A DNA stretch of 39,148 bases from JACKCP01 sp034007295 (GTDB taxonomy: Bacteria; Desulfobacterota; Desulfobacteria; Desulfobacterales; JACKCP01). Made by a program: the position numbers and the translations under genes. Where the stretch lies: the NCBI GenBank assembly GCA_034007295.1, contig JAVERC010000033.1, positions 1 through 39,148 on the forward strand, given 5' to 3'. Positions 16,016 through 23,912 of this stretch are shown here, one piece after another; position 1 is the first letter of the stretch, and the number at the start of each line of letters is the position of its first letter. Below the pieces are notes generated by a model. It had not been told where the DNA came from, did not search any database, and was given only the letters and a program-made list of their open reading frames with translations.

Positions 16016-16492
16016 ATGGAAACTAAAACTCAGATAATAAAAAAAACAATTAAAAAATTTGCTTCTGTTGCTTTAAAGTATTCTGCAAGCGAAGAGCTTC
16101 CGGTCAAAGTTGATGAAACCACTGTTATTTCAACAAAAGAAGCTCATGTTATTCAGGCAATAGGTGATAATAAAAATATTGGGGTAACAGAACTCGGAAA
16201 TTTTTTTGCAATTTCAAAAAGTGCTGCATCACAAATGGTATCAAAGCTCGAATCTAAAGGCTTTATAAAAAAAATGAGGTCACAGGATAATAACAAGGAA
16301 ATTAATCTTATATTAACAGAACTTGGCAAAAAAGCATATACAGCACATGAACAAACCCATAAAAAAGACAATGAATTTCTTTTAAATAAACTTTCTGCAT
16401 TTTCATTGTCACAGATTGCAACAGTTTCAGTAATGCTTGAATCAATTGAAGAAATAATGGATGAACGCCTCAAAAAAAGAATGGATGAATAA
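16016..16492 (+). CDS. MarR-family transcriptional regulator
   Basis: A 158-residue winged-helix regulator. The recognition region is VTELGNFFAISKSAASQMVSKLESKGFIKKMRSQDNNKEINLILTELG (helix-turn-helix plus wing with the DxR-like SQDN turn), between N- and C-terminal dimerisation helices. By family it is a ligand-responsive repressor binding a palindrome in its own promoter; the operator described at 15,990 fits. No ribosome binding site is visible before the ATG, and the promoter predicts a transcript start at it, so translation may be leaderless. Likely targets are its own gene, the methyltransferase/flavodoxin unit and the RND pump at 19,555. Confidence 0.88.
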   Translation: METKTQIIKKTIKKFASVALKYSASEELPVKVDETTVISTKEAHVIQAIGDNKNIGVTELGNFFAISKSAASQMVSKLESKGFIKKMRSQDNNKEINLILTELGKKAYTAHEQTHKKDNEFLLNKLSAFSLSQIATVSVMLESIEEIMDERLKKRMDE

Positions 16493-16510
16493 AATATGAG
16501 TTAATTTTTT

Positions 16511-16539
16511 TTGATCTATAAGTTAAGCAGCTTAACTAT
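16511..16539 (+). promoter_or_regulatory. MarR-type operator/promoter before the methyltransferase
   Basis: Contains AGTTAAGCAGCTTAACT (16,521-16,537), a perfect 8-bp-arm palindrome about a central A. A TTGATC box starts ten bases before it and AACTAT overlaps its end, the same geometry as at marR. The site lies 29 bases after the marR stop. Confidence 0.78.
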
Positions 16540-16546
16540 TTTAATA

Positions 16547-16650
16547 AAAAAATTTAACCTTTAGGATACATGGAGTATTTTGAGGATTAAATTTTGAATC
16601 TGACGCAGAAATGGGCAAAAAAGGCCGTTTTCGTTCAGCAACTAAACAAC
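16547..16650 (+). repeat. Element B copy 1 (5' arm missing)
   Basis: Starts AAAAATTTAACCTTTAGGAT and continues to GGGCAAAAAAGGCCGTTTTC and the GTTCAGCAACTAAACAAC tail. It matches the copy at 23,705-23,845 closely across about 95 bases but lacks the left inverted arm, which is replaced by the MarR-type operator region. Confidence 0.8.
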
Positions 16651-16701
16651 AAAAAAGCTGAAATTTATTTTTTCAGCCGTTGAAAAAATTAAGGAGCAAT
16701 A

Positions 16702-17310
16702 ATGGCCTGTAAAGATGAAAATTGTACAAATGAAAAAACATCTGCTAACCGCCATAAAAATGGAGTTACAAGCTATGGAATGCAGGATCCTCAGCTGGTA
16801 TTTGACAATCTTGGAATAAAAAAGGGGAATATAATTATTGATCTTGGATGCGGAGCAGGTGATTACAGTTTTCATGCTGCTGAGCTTACAGGTAAAACAA
16901 GAATAGTTTATCCTTGCGATAAATGGCCGGAAATTAAAGATAAAATTATAAAAAGAGCCAAAGAATCGGAATTTAAAAATATTTTCCCAAAGCAATTTGA
17001 CATGACAAAAGAAGCATATCCCTTTAAGGACAATATTGCAGATTTATGTCTTCTTGTTACTGTTCTCCATATTCCCCTGATAAAAAAAAATTGTGCACAT
17101 ATTTTTTCTCAGGTGAAAAGAATCCTTAAACCATCCGGAGTTTTTGCAATTATCAATTGCAAAAAGGAAGAAATGCCTTTTGGCCCCCCAATAGAGATGA
17201 AACTTTCACCTGAAGAAACACAAGAACTTTTAACTTGTGCAGGATTTTTCCAAATAAAAACAACTGACCTTGGCTGCAACTATATGAGCCTGTTTCAATA
17301 CAGGCAGTAA
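16702..17310 (+). CDS. Class I SAM-dependent methyltransferase
   Basis: A 202-residue methyltransferase with motif I IIIDLGCGAGDYSFHAAEL (about residues 50-68) and a later NIADLCLLVTVLHI strand (motif IV). VKRILKPSGVFAIINC forms the post-motif strand-turn. The N-terminus carries Cys3 and Cys8 (ACKDENC) and the rest of the chain several further cysteines. The ubiE/Methyltransf_11 group is the nearest general match; the substrate is unknown. AAGGAG lies about seven bases before the ATG. The flavodoxin gene follows after 24 bases, so the two form a unit, probably under MarR control. Confidence 0.82.
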   Translation: MACKDENCTNEKTSANRHKNGVTSYGMQDPQLVFDNLGIKKGNIIIDLGCGAGDYSFHAAELTGKTRIVYPCDKWPEIKDKIIKRAKESEFKNIFPKQFDMTKEAYPFKDNIADLCLLVTVLHIPLIKKNCAHIFSQVKRILKPSGVFAIINCKKEEMPFGPPIEMKLSPEETQELLTCAGFFQIKTTDLGCNYMSLFQYRQ

Positions 17311-17334
17311 TTAATTATAAAAAAGGATAAAAAA

Positions 17335-17793
17335 ATGAAAATTTTAAATCTTTATGCATCATTAAACGGCAATACCCAAAAAGCTGCACAGCAAATTGAA
17401 CAAGCATGCAAAGACAAAGGAAACAATGTAGATACGGTAAATATTTCCAAGTCAGAAGAAAATATTGATCTTTTAAGCTATGACTTAATTTTCATTGGAT
17501 CTGGAATATATACATGGCTTCCAGGTAAAAAAATGATGAAATGGATTGAATCTCAGCTTGAACATGCAAGAGTCAATGGCCTAATACTTCCAGGTTCTCC
17601 AAGAATACCAGGAAAATTTGTCTGCGTTTATGCAACTTTTGCAGGCCCCCACACAGGAAAGGCTGAAGCTGTTCCGGGTGTAAAATATATGGGACAGCTC
17701 TTTGATCATATGGGGATAACAATAGCAGACGAATGGTATTTCCCTGGAGAATTTTTTACAAAAAATAATAACCAGTGGTTAGCCGAAAACTAA
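17335..17793 (+). CDS. Flavodoxin-family protein, probably truncated at the C-terminus
   Basis: A 152-residue flavodoxin-like protein. The FMN phosphate loop is LYASLNGNTQKAA (residues 7-19); LIFIGSGIYTWLPGKKM and VCVYATFAGPHTGKAEAVPG form the isoalloxazine loops. Related proteins run about 40 residues longer and end in a GRLGDIRGRPN-type tail. Here the reading frame ends NNNQWLAEN, and the last codons lie within the left arm of an element B copy (GCCGAAAAC at 17,782). The core fold and FMN site are kept, so it may still bind flavin. It follows the methyltransferase gene and has its own AAGGA site. Confidence 0.8.
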   Translation: MKILNLYASLNGNTQKAAQQIEQACKDKGNNVDTVNISKSEENIDLLSYDLIFIGSGIYTWLPGKKMMKWIESQLEHARVNGLILPGSPRIPGKFVCVYATFAGPHTGKAEAVPGVKYMGQLFDHMGITIADEWYFPGEFFTKNNNQWLAEN

Positions 17794-17900
17794 AATTTTT
17801 TGTCCATTTCAAGGAAGATTAAAAATTTAACCGCAGGAATATATGAATTATTTTAATCTAACTCAGAAATGGACCAAAAATGCCGTTTAGCCGATGAAAG
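17782..17900 (+). repeat. Element B copy 2
   Basis: Left arm AGCCGAAAAC plus ATTTTTTGTCCATTTC, right arm GAAATGGACCAAAAATGCCG. The TGTCCATTTC/GAAATGGACC pairing differs from other copies in both arms together, so base pairing is preserved. It overlaps the 3' end of the flavodoxin gene and ends just before the AraC start. Confidence 0.8.
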
Positions 17901-17909
17901 GAAAAATCC

Positions 17910-18845
17910 ATGCAAATTATTTTAAATGGAGGGCTTAGTTCTGAACAAATTACAATAAAAGAAATAAAAAAAAATTTTTTTATCAGTTCAATGGATCTCA
18001 CCACAAAAAATCCCATAGAATTTTTTTTTAAAAAAGAATATTCCCTTATAGATTTTGGATTTACACTAAACGGTAAATTAAATAATGAATTCATTCATAA
18101 AAAAAATAAGCCCTGCACATCAATAGAAATTACCGAAGGATCTGGAGGAATAATGTTTGCTCCCATGTCAGAAGGGAAAGTAAATATTTTTCCAAACCAG
18201 AAAATAAAGCTGATTCACATCCATATTGAACCAAATCTTTTAAATTCAATGCTTATAAATAATTTGGACAATACTTCCAAAAAATTCATAAAAATACTGG
18301 AAGGGGGAAAAAATTTCTTTTTTGACAAAGGTAAAATATCACCTGAAGTAAAACTTTGTGCTAAGCAGCTTCTTAAAAGTGATGATTATAACCTTCCAGG
18401 CAATATTTACAGAGAAGCTAAAGCTCTTGAGCTTATTGCACTGCAGCTCAGATGGCTTTATATGAATGATACAAAACCAAAAACAATATCCTTTACGCCA
18501 AATGACAGAAAAAAAATCTTTCAGGCAAAAGATTTAATAGAAAAAAATGCTGAAGAAAATATAAATGTTTCAGAAATCTCAGCTGCAATAGGCCTGGGGA
18601 TTAATAAACTGAATTTCGGATTCAAAAAAATTTTTGGACTAAGTGCTGCAGGTTTTATCAAAGAATTCAAGATGCAAAGTGCCAGACAATTGCTTGAAAG
18701 CGGAAACTACAGTGTAAGCGAAGCTGCATGGAATGTAGGCTATACAAATGTCAGTCATTTTTCTCAAGCTTTCAAAAAAAAATTTGATATTCTTCCAGGG
18801 TCTTATCTTCAATCCGTCAAAAAAAACTATTCCTTGCTAAATTAA
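17910..18845 (+). CDS. AraC-family transcriptional regulator
   Basis: A 311-residue regulator with a C-terminal double helix-turn-helix: NVSEISAAIGLGINKLNFGFKKIFG and YSVSEAAWNVGYTNVSHFSQAFKKKFDILPG, the latter the AraC signature. The N-terminal 200 residues are the sensor region. It lacks a clear cupin signature and resembles the PchR-type arrangement that senses siderophores or other small molecules. AAAGGA precedes the ATG. It stands alone between two element B copies and may activate the neighbouring pump or flavodoxin genes; no binding sites were identified. Confidence 0.87.
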   Translation: MQIILNGGLSSEQITIKEIKKNFFISSMDLTTKNPIEFFFKKEYSLIDFGFTLNGKLNNEFIHKKNKPCTSIEITEGSGGIMFAPMSEGKVNIFPNQKIKLIHIHIEPNLLNSMLINNLDNTSKKFIKILEGGKNFFFDKGKISPEVKLCAKQLLKSDDYNLPGNIYREAKALELIALQLRWLYMNDTKPKTISFTPNDRKKIFQAKDLIEKNAEENINVSEISAAIGLGINKLNFGFKKIFGLSAAGFIKEFKMQSARQLLESGNYSVSEAAWNVGYTNVSHFSQAFKKKFDILPGSYLQSVKKNYSLLN

Positions 18846-18895
18846 CAAGCAGATCTTTCTTTTTTTAATTGTTAACCCAATTTTAATATTTATTG

Positions 18896-18955
18896 GAAAG
18901 CCCGCAGGGTTTCATATTTTTAAATATAATAAGCTTGATTCATTGAAAATTTTAG
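18896..18955 (-). repeat. Element A internal fragment
   Basis: About 60 bases match the reverse complement of 38,045-38,097 (GCCCGCAGGGTTTCATATTT and TAATAAGCTT landmarks). No terminal repeat remains. It sits about 50 bases after the AraC gene. Confidence 0.65.
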
Positions 18956-18981
18956 GATTTTGTTTCAGTTCAATAAAAATA

Positions 18982-19070
18982 AAAATTTTAACCTTTAGTA
19001 TTTTGAGGATTAAATTTTGAATCTGATGCCGAAGTGGACAAAAAATAATGTTCTTATCCAGCAAGGAAAT
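18982..19070 (+). repeat. Element B copy 3 (diverged)
   Basis: AAATTTTAACCTTTAGTATT and GAGGATTAAATTTTGAATCT match the core; the GATACATGGA part is deleted, the right arm is degenerate, and the left arm is absent. Confidence 0.72.
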
Positions 19071-19284
19071 AACTCATTAGAAACAATTAATATCTTAATA
19101 ACTTGACCAACTTAAGTGTATTCTAAAACAAACTTATAAAAATCTGCAGATTCATAAAAAACCGGGTAAAAATAATTCGATCCAGGGTAGAGACTTTTTT
19201 CAAAAATTATTAAAAACAATTTAATTTTCTATTACAACTTAGGTCTTTCTAGTTCAGAAATAATGACAAAACAAGGTTCTTAAA

Positions 19285-19431
19285 ATGTGGAAAAAGACAT
19301 CTTTATCAATAGTTTTTTCATCTCATAGAATGGTCATTTCAGGAATAGCAGCATTTATGAGTCCTCGGTCTCACACAGCAGCTTTTCCGCCTAGAAATTT
19401 TGTGGGTAAACCAAAAAAAATCAGGGATTAA
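19285..19431 (+). CDS. Possible 48-residue ORF of unknown origin
   Basis: Reads MWKKTSLSIVFSSHRMVISG and so on to GKPKKIRD. It has no convincing ribosome binding site (AAGGTTCTTAAA) and no family I recognise. It could be a decayed gene fragment. It lies in the 709-base gap between the AraC regulator and the pump, which otherwise holds only element A/B fragments and the operator. Confidence 0.2.
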   Translation: MWKKTSLSIVFSSHRMVISGIAAFMSPRSHTAAFPPRNFVGKPKKIRD

Positions 19432-19503
19432 AACTCATGCAATGTTGTTTTTTCATAAACTAAGTCTGTTTGGAATAAATATTTAAGCAGTATTTTTTTA
19501 TCT

Positions 19504-19529
19504 ATTTAGTTAAGGCACTTAACTAAAAT
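19504..19529 (+). promoter_or_regulatory. MarR-type operator before the RND pump
   Basis: AGTTAAGGCACTTAACT at 19,508-19,524: 7-bp arms AGTTAAG/CTTAACT identical to the arms of the operators at 15,990 and 16,521, with a different 3-base centre. It lies 31 bases before the adaptor ATG. A TAAAAT -10-like box overlaps its right edge; no good -35 was found. Confidence 0.75.
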
Positions 19530-19554
19530 ACAGTTAAACAAGGAGTACATTAAG

Positions 19555-20673
19555 ATGAAAATCAGTATTATCAGTAAAGTGGCAGGATGCATTGCAGTTT
19601 TTATTCTGCTTTGTATCCTTCTCAGAGGAGAACATCGCGATACTAACAAAACTGCAAACATGGAGACAGCTGTTATACGGCCAGTACCTACATTTACCGT
19701 ACAGGCATCTCCTGCAAGCGATATTCAAAACTTTCCAGGTAAAGTCAGAGCAAATCAAAGAGTCCAACTAGCTTTTTCAGTTCCAGGACTACTAGCAAAG
19801 CTCAAAGCCGAAGAGGGATGCACTCTAAAACAGGGAGAAATTATTGCTCAACTAGATAAACGTGACTATCAATATGCATTTGATATTGCCAGTGCAAAAT
19901 TTGAAAATGCAAAAAAGGAATTGTCCAGAAGCACTGTTTTATGGGATCAGAAAGTTTTAACCAAAGCAGATTTTGAAAGTATTGAAACAGCTCATGATAT
20001 TGCTCAGGCAGAATATCGCATCTGTCAGAAAGCTTTGCAGGATACCATACTGCGTGCTCCTTTCAACGGAATAGTAGTAAAACGCCATGTGGAAAATCAT
20101 GAGCACGTTCAGGCAAAACAATCTATTGTTTCCTTTCAGGACATTTCAGTTATAGAAGTCATTTTCCAGGTTTCAGAACAGCTCATTGCATACATGGACA
20201 CAAATTTTCAAGAAAAGCCTCTGGTACGTTTTGATGTTGAAGGAGAACACTGGCATGAAGCTTCAATTCGGGAATACAGTGCAAAATCTGACAACATAAC
20301 CCAAACCTATGAAGTAGTCCTTCAATTGAACCCTCCAGACAATCTAAAAATTTTTCCAGGCATGACCGCAACTGTACAATTAAGAACACCAAAGCTGTCA
20401 CAATCTTCAAAGCTCCAAAAAAAAACAACCCGGATACCCATCGAAGCCCTTTGCTGCAGTGAAGATCGAAAAGCCTATGTATGGTTGATAGACCCTGAAG
20501 GAGGAAATCCAAAAAAAGTATGGATAAACTCGGCAGAATTATGCGGCGATTTCGTAGACATAAGCTCTCAACTTAGCCTGGGACAACATGTTGCCGTTGC
20601 AGGACTTAACATGCTCAATGAGAGCATGCTTGTCCGCCCTATGGTAAGTGGCAAGGAGGGCCTTGACGGATGA
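19555..20673 (+). CDS. RND efflux periplasmic adaptor (membrane fusion protein)
   Basis: A 372-residue adaptor. An N-terminal membrane anchor (VAGCIAVFILLCILL) is followed by the lipoyl/barrel-sandwich half (LAFSVPGLLAKLKAEEGCTLKQGEIIAQLD), a short alpha-hairpin with TKADFESIETAHDIAQAEY, then ILRAPFNGIVVKRHVENHEHV (second half of the lipoyl motif) and a beta-barrel region with FPGMTATVQL. It bridges the inner-membrane pump to an outer-membrane channel. AAGGAG gives a good ribosome binding site. It overlaps the transporter gene by four bases. No TolC gene is in this unit, so the channel must come from elsewhere, possibly the fused protein at 25,510. A MarR-type operator lies just upstream. Confidence 0.87.
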   Translation: MKISIISKVAGCIAVFILLCILLRGEHRDTNKTANMETAVIRPVPTFTVQASPASDIQNFPGKVRANQRVQLAFSVPGLLAKLKAEEGCTLKQGEIIAQLDKRDYQYAFDIASAKFENAKKELSRSTVLWDQKVLTKADFESIETAHDIAQAEYRICQKALQDTILRAPFNGIVVKRHVENHEHVQAKQSIVSFQDISVIEVIFQVSEQLIAYMDTNFQEKPLVRFDVEGEHWHEASIREYSAKSDNITQTYEVVLQLNPPDNLKIFPGMTATVQLRTPKLSQSSKLQKKTTRIPIEALCCSEDRKAYVWLIDPEGGNPKKVWINSAELCGDFVDISSQLSLGQHVAVAGLNMLNESMLVRPMVSGKEGLDG

Positions 20674-23600
20674 ATTCTGCAAAATATTGCATTCAGCATA
20701 AAGCAGTTATGATTGTTCTTTTAATTCTTATAACTATAGCAGGAATATTTTCCTACACCAAACTAGGACGACTCGAAGACCCTGAATTTACAATAAAAGA
20801 AGCTGTTATATATACCAGATATCCAGGAGCATCAGCAGAGCAAGTAGAACTAGAAGTCACCGAACCTATTGAAACTGCGGTTCAACAGCTTAAGCAGCTC
20901 AAGGAAGTCCGTTCCATATCACGTGCCGGAATATCTATTGTCTTTGCTGAAATAGAAGAGTTTTATGACAAAGAAACCTTACCCCAGGTTTGGGATGAAT
21001 TACGGCACAAAGTAAATCTTGCAGGAAAAAATCTTCCTCCAGGATGCTTAAAGCCAGATGTAAATGATGATTTTGGCGATGTTTATGGAGTTCTGTTTGC
21101 ACTGACAGGCAAGGGTTATTCCCATCATGAACTTAGTGAAGTTGCAATAGACATAAAACGTGAGCTGCTGCTTTGTCAGGATGTAGGACGAATAGATTTT
21201 TGGGGAATGCAGCCTGAAGCAGTTTATGTTGATATTGACCGTATCAAGCTTTCTCAGCTGGGACTGGATCCTGTAGTGATTTTCAATACCATCCAGCAGC
21301 AGAACGCAATTACCGAGTCAGGCAGGAGTTTGGCCGGCTCAGAAGATATCCGGCTGCGTGTTGGAGGAGATTATACAGAAATTGAAGATATGGATGAACA
21401 GTTGATTGACAGTGATTCAAAAGGCAGAATGATCCGGCTCAAGGACATAGCCAAAATAAAACGAGGATATTTTGATCCTCCTGAAGAAATACTTCGCTGG
21501 AATGGAAAACCTGCTGTTGGTATAGGCATATCAACGGTATCAGAAGGCGATGTAATTGCAATGGGAGATGCAATTTCCAAAAAACTTGAGCTCCTGAAAA
21601 GCCGGCTTCCTCTTGGGATTGAAATTCATACAATTACCCATCAGTCTGAAACTGTAAAAAAAGCTGCAAATGATTTTGTAATGAATCTAATTGGTGCCGT
21701 TGTAATTGTAATGCTTCTTCTTGTTCTGTTCATGGGACTCGGAGAAGGATTTATTATCGGAATAATTCTGCTTGTAACAATTCTTGCTACCTTTATATGC
21801 ATGCATTTAATGGATATTACATTTCAGCGTATTTCACTTGGAGCACTGATCATAGCCCTAGGCATGCTGGTGGATAATGCTATTGTAGTTGTAGAGGGAA
21901 TAGTAATAAAATCCCGGCAGGGTTTATCCAGGCAGCAAGCAGCAGAAGATACTGTACGCGAAACACAATGGCCCCTTCTTGGTGCTACGGTGATTGCAAT
22001 TCTAGCATTTGCAGCTATTACGCTTTCTAAAGACATGACAGGAGAATGGCTTAAAAGTCTTTTCCAGGTTATCTGCATTTCACTTGGACTCAGCTGGATT
22101 TTTTCAATTACAATTACACCTTATCTGTGCGAGGCTATTCTCCCTGACAAAAGTCTTGTGGAAAAAAAAGAACCTTACGACAAAAAAATTTTCCAGGTTT
22201 ACAGAAAATTTATTGGATTATGCATAAACAACCGATGGTTTACACTTTCAGCTGTTATCATATTGCTGATTAGTGCCTTATGGGGATTCAGCTTTGTCAA
22301 GCAGGATTTCATGCCTGACATGAACCGTCCGCAGATTACAGTTGATGTATGGATGCCCGAAGGAACTCATATAAAAAAAACAGACAAAGAGCTCACAGCA
22401 ATTTCAGACTATATCAGGACACTTGATGGAGTAAAAAATGTGGCTGGTTTTGCTGGCCGCGGACCTTTAAGATTTCTGCTTACTTACGAACCTGAAATGC
22501 CAAGCAGTGCTTATGGCCAGCTGCTTGTAAGTTTAGATGACCACAAAAAAATACCGGCTTTAAAAACCCATCTTAATTCTTATCTTGAAAAACACCATCA
22601 AAGTGCAATTACAAGCGTAGATGCCTTTAAACTCGGCCCTGGCGGAGGTGCTATTGTTGCACGTCTCAGCGGCCCTGATGATAAAATTCTTATGAACCAT
22701 GCAGAAAAAATTAAATCTGTAATGGAAAACAATAAAAATACCAGAAGCATCCGTACTGACTGGGGAAAACCTGTTAAGGTTCAAACTTTAAATTTTGCAC
22801 AGGCCCGTGCCCGTGAAGCAGGGATAACAAGACGTTCAGTATCTGAAGCACTTGCAATGAATTTTTCAGGAATAAGCTATGGCATGTACCGCCAGGGAGA
22901 TGACCTGCTTCCGATCATTCTCCGGCCTCCATATGAACAAAGGCAAGGAATTGAAAAAACAGATGACATTCAAATCTGGAACAAATCAAGGCACAAATGG
23001 ATTCCTATTAACCAAGTTACAAACGGCCAAAACCTGGAATGGGAACTTCCTGTAATACATCGGCTGAACCGGATGCGAGTTCTGCGTATTTCCTGCAAGC
23101 AGATAAACGGTACAACTGACGGACTGCTCCGTGAACTGCGTGAAGAGGTTGAAGCTGTTAAGCTTCCTAAAGGATACACACTTGAATGGGGTGGCGAACA
23201 TGAAGAACAAGTCGATGCCAACAAAAAACTTATGTCCAATGTGCCAATAGCTTTTACTGCCATGTTTCTCATATCAGTACTTCTGTTTAATACCCTGCGG
23301 CACCCTGTCATTATTTTTATGGGTCTTCCTCTTGCAATCACAGGAGTTGCTGCAGGTATGCTGATTGCTGACAAACCATTTGGGTTTATGGCAATGCTTG
23401 GATTTTTAAGCCTTTCTGGAATGCTAATAAAAAATGAAATTGTTCTTCTTGATCAAATAAACATCGAAATCTCAGAGGGTAAGCATCCATACAAAGCAGT
23501 TCTTGATTCTGCCACCAGCAGAGTACGCCCTGTTTGTATGGCAGCCTTTACAACTGTACTTGGAATGATCCCTCTTTTATGGGATGCCTTTTTTGCTCCA

Positions 23601-23699
23601 ATGGCAGTAACCATAATGGGAGGACTGACTTTTGCTACAATTTTAACATTGGTTGTTATACCAGTTTTGTACAGCACGTTTTTTAAAATTCATAATTAG
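20670..23699 (+). CDS. RND multidrug efflux transporter (inner membrane)
   Basis: A 1009-residue proton-driven pump with the usual 12-helix, two-loop layout. TM1 is VMIVLLILITIAGIFSYTKL; the first porter domain contains YPGASAEQVELEVTEPIE. TM4 carries LGMLVDNAIVVVEG, in which the AcrB proton-relay pair Asp-Asp is Asp-Asn; TM10 keeps the lysine (SGMLIKNEIVLLDQ). PFGFMAMLGFLSLSGM is a typical late motif. It is slightly shorter than AcrB (about 1049). It starts inside the adaptor stop codon. Codon use is visibly less A/T-biased than the second pump operon at 25.5-32 kb, a hint of separate origin. Substrates unknown; MarR control suggests induction by an aromatic or oxidative signal, which is inference. 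Confidence 0.88.
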   Translation: MNSAKYCIQHKAVMIVLLILITIAGIFSYTKLGRLEDPEFTIKEAVIYTRYPGASAEQVELEVTEPIETAVQQLKQLKEVRSISRAGISIVFAEIEEFYDKETLPQVWDELRHKVNLAGKNLPPGCLKPDVNDDFGDVYGVLFALTGKGYSHHELSEVAIDIKRELLLCQDVGRIDFWGMQPEAVYVDIDRIKLSQLGLDPVVIFNTIQQQNAITESGRSLAGSEDIRLRVGGDYTEIEDMDEQLIDSDSKGRMIRLKDIAKIKRGYFDPPEEILRWNGKPAVGIGISTVSEGDVIAMGDAISKKLELLKSRLPLGIEIHTITHQSETVKKAANDFVMNLIGAVVIVMLLLVLFMGLGEGFIIGIILLVTILATFICMHLMDITFQRISLGALIIALGMLVDNAIVVVEGIVIKSRQGLSRQQAAEDTVRETQWPLLGATVIAILAFAAITLSKDMTGEWLKSLFQVICISLGLSWIFSITITPYLCEAILPDKSLVEKKEPYDKKIFQVYRKFIGLCINNRWFTLSAVIILLISALWGFSFVKQDFMPDMNRPQITVDVWMPEGTHIKKTDKELTAISDYIRTLDGVKNVAGFAGRGPLRFLLTYEPEMPSSAYGQLLVSLDDHKKIPALKTHLNSYLEKHHQSAITSVDAFKLGPGGGAIVARLSGPDDKILMNHAEKIKSVMENNKNTRSIRTDWGKPVKVQTLNFAQARAREAGITRRSVSEALAMNFSGISYGMYRQGDDLLPIILRPPYEQRQGIEKTDDIQIWNKSRHKWIPINQVTNGQNLEWELPVIHRLNRMRVLRISCKQINGTTDGLLRELREEVEAVKLPKGYTLEWGGEHEEQVDANKKLMSNVPIAFTAMFLISVLLFNTLRHPVIIFMGLPLAITGVAAGMLIADKPFGFMAMLGFLSLSGMLIKNEIVLLDQINIEISEGKHPYKAVLDSATSRVRPVCMAAFTTVLGMIPLLWDAFFAPMAVTIMGGLTFATILTLVVIPVLYSTFFKIHN

Positions 23700-23704
23700 T
23701 GATT

Positions 23705-23845
23705 GCCCGAAAACGAGAATTTTTTGCTCAGTTCAAGGAAAATGAAAAATTTAACCTTTAGGATACATGGAATATTTTGAGGATTAAATTTTGAATCTGA
23801 CTTAAGAATGGGCAAAAAAGGCCGTTTCCCTTCAGCAGCTAATTA
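23705..23845 (+). repeat. Element B copy 4 (most complete)
   Basis: Left arm GCCCGAAAACGAGAATTTTT TGCTCAGTTC, core ATTTAACCTTTAGGATACAT and GAGGATTAAATTTTGAATCT, right arm GAATGGGCAAAAAAGGCCGT. The arms are imperfect inverted repeats. It lies five bases after the pump stop and may act as its transcript end. Confidence 0.82.
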
Positions 23846-23912
23846 TTAAAAATAATAAATTTTTTCTATTCAATTATGGGAATTAATTAATAATTCCCAT
23901 TTCTTAAAAATT

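Noticed and set aside
19285..19431. Confident small-protein call
   Set aside because: No ribosome binding site and no recognisable family; kept only as a low-confidence ORF.
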